Below, one piece after another: positions 60,721 to 64,000 of a DNA stretch of 64,000 nt. Both the position numbers and the translations under genes were made by a program. The DNA is from Planococcus citri (Eukaryota > Arthropoda > Insecta > Hemiptera > Pseudococcidae): positions 64,691,469 through 64,755,468 of the forward strand of contig NC_088677.1 of assembly GCF_950023065.1 (NCBI RefSeq), written 5' to 3'. Positions within the stretch are counted from its first letter, which is position 1. Each line of letters opens with the position of its first letter. Under the pieces are notes generated by a model, which did not search any database, was not told where the DNA came from, and worked only from the letters and a program-made list of their open reading frames with translations.

Positions 60721-62187
60721 TTTCACTTTTTATGGACTCATTATCATTATTTTGAAATATTATTCCAATATTATCATAAAACATATGTTTATACAAAGCA
60801 ACAAGACTCAAGCACGTGCGGTTATTTCAATTAAGTATGGATAATTACAACTTCAAAAATTACCGCTACTTTAATTTATACGAGGATTGATCAGTGCATC
60901 AATTCATTTGCATCTAGACAGATATAGGCTACTCGGTAAAGTTTACGACACGTATTAGGTAGGTATTGCTTGAGAATTGAGATGAGAATCATTTCCTCAA
61001 CAGAGCTCGAATTCATTTACGATTTTAAAGAGGTAATGAGAATGTTCTTTGATTACCTTCGCTTCTGAAAACTTCCCCTACGAGTTTTAAAAAAAATTTT
61101 GACAGGAACTGAAAAAAATTACAGAAAGTGATTTTTTCCATCAATTATGGTCAACGACATTTTTCTCTAGGAAGCTTACAATTAGTACAATTTGCATGTT
61201 TTATCAAAAAATAAGACGTACCTATCTCGAATAAACGAAACATTTCAGCAAAAAAATTAATATGACTCAAGTTGTAGGGGAATTTGTGACCTACGATTTT
61301 GTTTCTATTTATTTTTTTCGTAGGATCGTTTTTTCGTCTGATAAAGTACAGGTTTTCATAAAAAAAACAACTTTTGAAAAAAAAAGTTTCTTGGGTTAAC
61401 AAAGGCTCCTACGAATAAAATAAACAGAAATAAAAAGCTCAGTTTTCGAGACATTTTAATGCAAAAGATGAGTTGATTTTTCAATCATCTTAAATACTAA
61501 AATAGGTATCAAGCTTCGAAGGAAATACGTAAGTAGGTCATGTTATTACAGACTCCATTGAAGGGAAATTTCATATTCATACCCTTCAACTTTATTTCGA
61601 CGATCTTTTGTTAGCTCAAGAAAATTTTTTTTACACGTTCAGATTTTGACAGATTGATTTGATATTACTGTTTTACCTTAATTAGGTAATCAATATTTTT
61701 CAAGTTTTTTCTGCTTTGAAATTCGTTAACTTTTCTTGGTTGAGATTTGTTGTAGGAGATCTCTCCCTTTGGACTATATGTAAGTAGGTAAGATACCTAT
61801 CTATACCTATCTAATCATTTTTATCAGTGATGGCGTGATGGAAAATTTTTCAAAACGTTTTCGTTTTCAACATTTCAAATTACGAGAGTAAAATCGACAA
61901 CAACTCAACAAAGTAGCATTCATACCGAACCGAAATATACGATTCAAAAAATAACGATTGACGCGCAAACACGTGATATGATAACACTTCAAAAGTCATT
62001 AATCTCTAAATTATTTGGTACTTAAACTCTTTCACGATTATGATAAAAAAAATAAATACGATAGCAAACGTCACCACAATATTTTTAAATTCAAAATTCG
62101 CATAAATACGGATCGCAAAATGTTTTACTTTCGAATTGCGACGTTGCCGTTCTTTAACACGTCACCAATTGACCTATCCCACCATGA
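60721..62187. other. Intergenic stretch before the tRNA genes
   Basis: AT-rich, with no exon or repeat that can be supported apart from scattered TAGGTA words. Confidence 0.5.
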
Positions 62188-62260
62188 GCCTCGGTAGCGC
62201 AGTAGGCAGCGCGTAAGTCTCATAATCTTAAGGTCGTGAGTTCGATCCTCACCCGGGGCA
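62188..62260 (+). tRNA. tRNA-Met (anticodon CAT), copy 1
   Basis: A complete 73-base cloverleaf including the discriminator base. The acceptor stem GCCTCGG pairs with CCGGGGC, the D arm is GCGC/GCGC, the anticodon loop is CTCATAA with CAT at 62221-62223, and the T arm is GTGAG/CTCAC around TTCGATC. The A box (TAGCGCAGTAGG) and B box (GTTCGATCC) are intact. A run of seven T lies a few bases downstream as an RNA polymerase III stop. No intron. Cytosolic elongator methionine tRNA is more likely than the initiator, because the D-loop, T-loop and anticodon stem lack initiator features. Confidence 0.96.
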
Positions 62261-63109
62261 AAAATTTTTTTACTTTTTATTCCGATCAAAATTTATTTTT
62301 TAGTCATTTTAAGCTATTTTATCAACTTTTCCATAATTTTTGAAGCATTTAAATGGAAAATTGCAACAATAAAACTTTAAAATGGAATTATTATGTACAT
62401 CAATAAGTAATGTAGGTAAGCTACAGTTCGATCAACAGCAAACTTCATTATCCTCTCGAAGATTGAATTCAGACAACGGCGCTGGAACCTGGCGGGAGGG
62501 GGCTAAAAATGACAAATTTTAAAAATATGTACGTGATTGAAATATTTCAGTCATTTGAGCTCAAAGTTGATGGGAAAAAATCCAAAAAATTGTACATCCG
62601 ACAAAAAATGCGAATAAATTTTCGTCAATTTTAATTCTGGATGAAAAATTTTCATTATAAAATTCATTTATTTTACTTTTCAACATTCTTTTAATTTTTT
62701 CAATCATTTGTGATAAATGATTTTGAAAAAATTTGTTGGTACTTGGTAGTCCCTTCAACAATTTCTGAATTATTGAGCAAAAAATCAAAAATTTATGCAA
62801 TGAAATTTTTACAAAAATTTTCATGTACCATACACTTCTATGATGAAGAAAGATTCATTTTAACCATATTTTCCTGAAAAAAGGCATTTTGTTACAAAAA
62901 TTTTTATTAGTGTAGGCAACGTGCTGATGAAAAATTTGTTGATGGTACTTGATAACATTCGAATATTAATTAAGGTCACTTCTCTTCCCTAGCCCTTCAA
63001 TGATGAATGAATTCAGCCAATACCAGTCATCCTGTTCCATTTTGGAGACCTTTGATGATGAGACAAAAAATATAGTGGGAAATGCAAAAAATGACCAACT
63101 TCCCCACGA
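62261..63109. other. Spacer between the two tRNA genes
   Basis: AT-rich and non-coding. The first bases are the pol III terminator of copy 1. The flanks of the two tRNA genes show weak likeness, hinting at an old local duplication. Confidence 0.5.
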
Positions 63110-63182
63110 GCCTCGGTAGCGCAGTTGGCAGCGCGTAAGTCTCATAATCTTAAGGTCGTGAGTTCAATCCTCACCCGGGGCA
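63110..63182 (+). tRNA. tRNA-Met (anticodon CAT), copy 2
   Basis: Same 73-base cloverleaf as copy 1, anticodon at 63143-63145. It differs at two bases only: base 17 (T for A, D-loop) and base 57 (A for G, T-loop), giving B box GTTCAATCC. Neither change breaks a stem. A T run follows at once. Both copies look functional. Confidence 0.96.
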
Positions 63183-63917
63183 AAAATTTTTTAAATTTTT
63201 TTAATGCACAATGATTGATTTTTCGTCATTGTTACGCCATTTCCTCAATGTGTGCTCTTTTTTTGATTAACAAATGCCACAAAAAAAATCAGACGACATT
63301 TTTGGTCGTAATGAACTAATTCATCACTATTATTACATTAGGTAGTCAAAGAACAAATTACATGAAATTTTCAATAATGGCAATGATTCTTCGCCATTTC
63401 CTTAGTAATCATTTAACCATTCATTGCATGATAATTATTTTTCAAAAATTAAAACAATCTGAGATTTGAAAAATTGGATTTAAAAAATACTCATTTGTAT
63501 TTCTTCATGCTTTTAGGTTTTGATGATCAGTTATCGTGTCTGTATCTTTCAAAATAAAGAGAAAACATTTACCAAACCTTTATATGTATGTACATCCCTC
63601 CTTCACACAATGTCTCATTAAACGGCACCTGATTAGTGATAACGAATGGAAATTTTCAGTTTTACTACAACATATTACATTATGAAAGTGGCAGTTGAAA
63701 GATTCAAGGACGAATTGTACCCATTTAGGTATCGTCATTCCACTTACACTCCCACCAAAACCTGATCCATCGCGTTAATGTTTACAGCAAAATAGATGTG
63801 TGTCAATTGATACAAAATAATTACATTGTACAGAACAGTTCTGCAATAAAATCGTAATTTCGTTACATTGTCAGTTTGGTGCTCGCGCCGATAATACACG
63901 TAAATATTATTTTCACG
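63183..63917. other. Intergenic stretch with a possible promoter at its end
   Basis: Non-coding. Near the right end, TTGTCAGTTTGG (63868-63879) contains TCAGTT, an arthropod-type initiator word, about 47 bases before the ATG at 63918. Confidence 0.3.
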
Positions 63918-64000
63918 ATGAGTTTGAAGTTTTCGAAAAGAATCGCGACGTTGATAAAAAGTAATTCGAAGTGGTACAATATAAATAAACGAACGTTGTC
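63918..64000 (+). CDS. Probable first coding exon of a mitochondrial protein gene (cut by window edge)
   Basis: ATG at 63918 opens 27 codons that run off the window. The residues begin MSLKFSKRIATLIKSNSKW and continue YNINKRTL. There are eight K or R and no D or E, with regularly spaced hydrophobic residues, as in a cleavable mitochondrial presequence. The product cannot be named from this piece. A TCAGTT initiator word sits about 47 bases upstream and the leader is less AT-rich, both fitting a 5' end. It could also be a chance frame. Confidence 0.45.
   Translation, partial: MSLKFSKRIATLIKSNSKWYNINKRTL

Overview
This is a window of eukaryotic nuclear DNA. It is AT-rich, its genes are split by GT-AG introns, two tRNA genes are followed by short T runs, and most of the sequence is non-coding or repetitive. 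The split genes, small introns in one gene, a CD36-family receptor and frequent GGTAC/TAGGTACC words suggest an insect. A hemipteran such as a scale insect or mealybug is a guess that the sequence does not prove.

Layout. (1) 1-7983 has no convincing gene. It holds a diverged inverted repeat (about 2160-3312) and an array of twelve 14-bp palindromes spaced about 144 bp apart (5209-6807). (2) About 7984-41945, minus strand, is one long gene rebuilt here from ten exons whose splice phases all agree. Its product is a RhoGAP-fold protein of about 537 residues that lacks the arginine finger. A possible 5' non-coding exon lies near 46844-46990. Its introns, 87 bp to about 9.8 kb long, carry most of the repeats. 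These include a 3.15-kb foldback-type element made of 162-bp monomers (23341-26494) set in an older TCGATTAATCGA-rich array, a 351-bp MITE-like element (30513-30863), a 317-bp tandem duplication (31110-31700) and, if the 5' exon is real, a near-perfect 1.23-kb hairpin (44282-45513). (3) 47001-57640 is intergenic, with a diverged 3-copy tandem repeat and long A/T runs. (4) 57641-60715, plus strand, is a complete eight-exon CD36/SCARB-family gene of 471 residues with a 30-bp minisatellite in intron 3. (5) 62188-63182 holds two tRNA-Met(CAT) genes, plus strand. (6) At the right edge (63918-64000, plus) is the probable start of a gene whose first 27 residues look like a mitochondrial presequence.

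The genes show no sign of working together; they are neighbours in a repeat-rich region. The most unusual items are the foldback element with 808-bp higher-order structure and a 13-bp target duplication, the nucleosome-spaced palindrome array, the long hairpin, and the RhoGAP domain without its catalytic residues.
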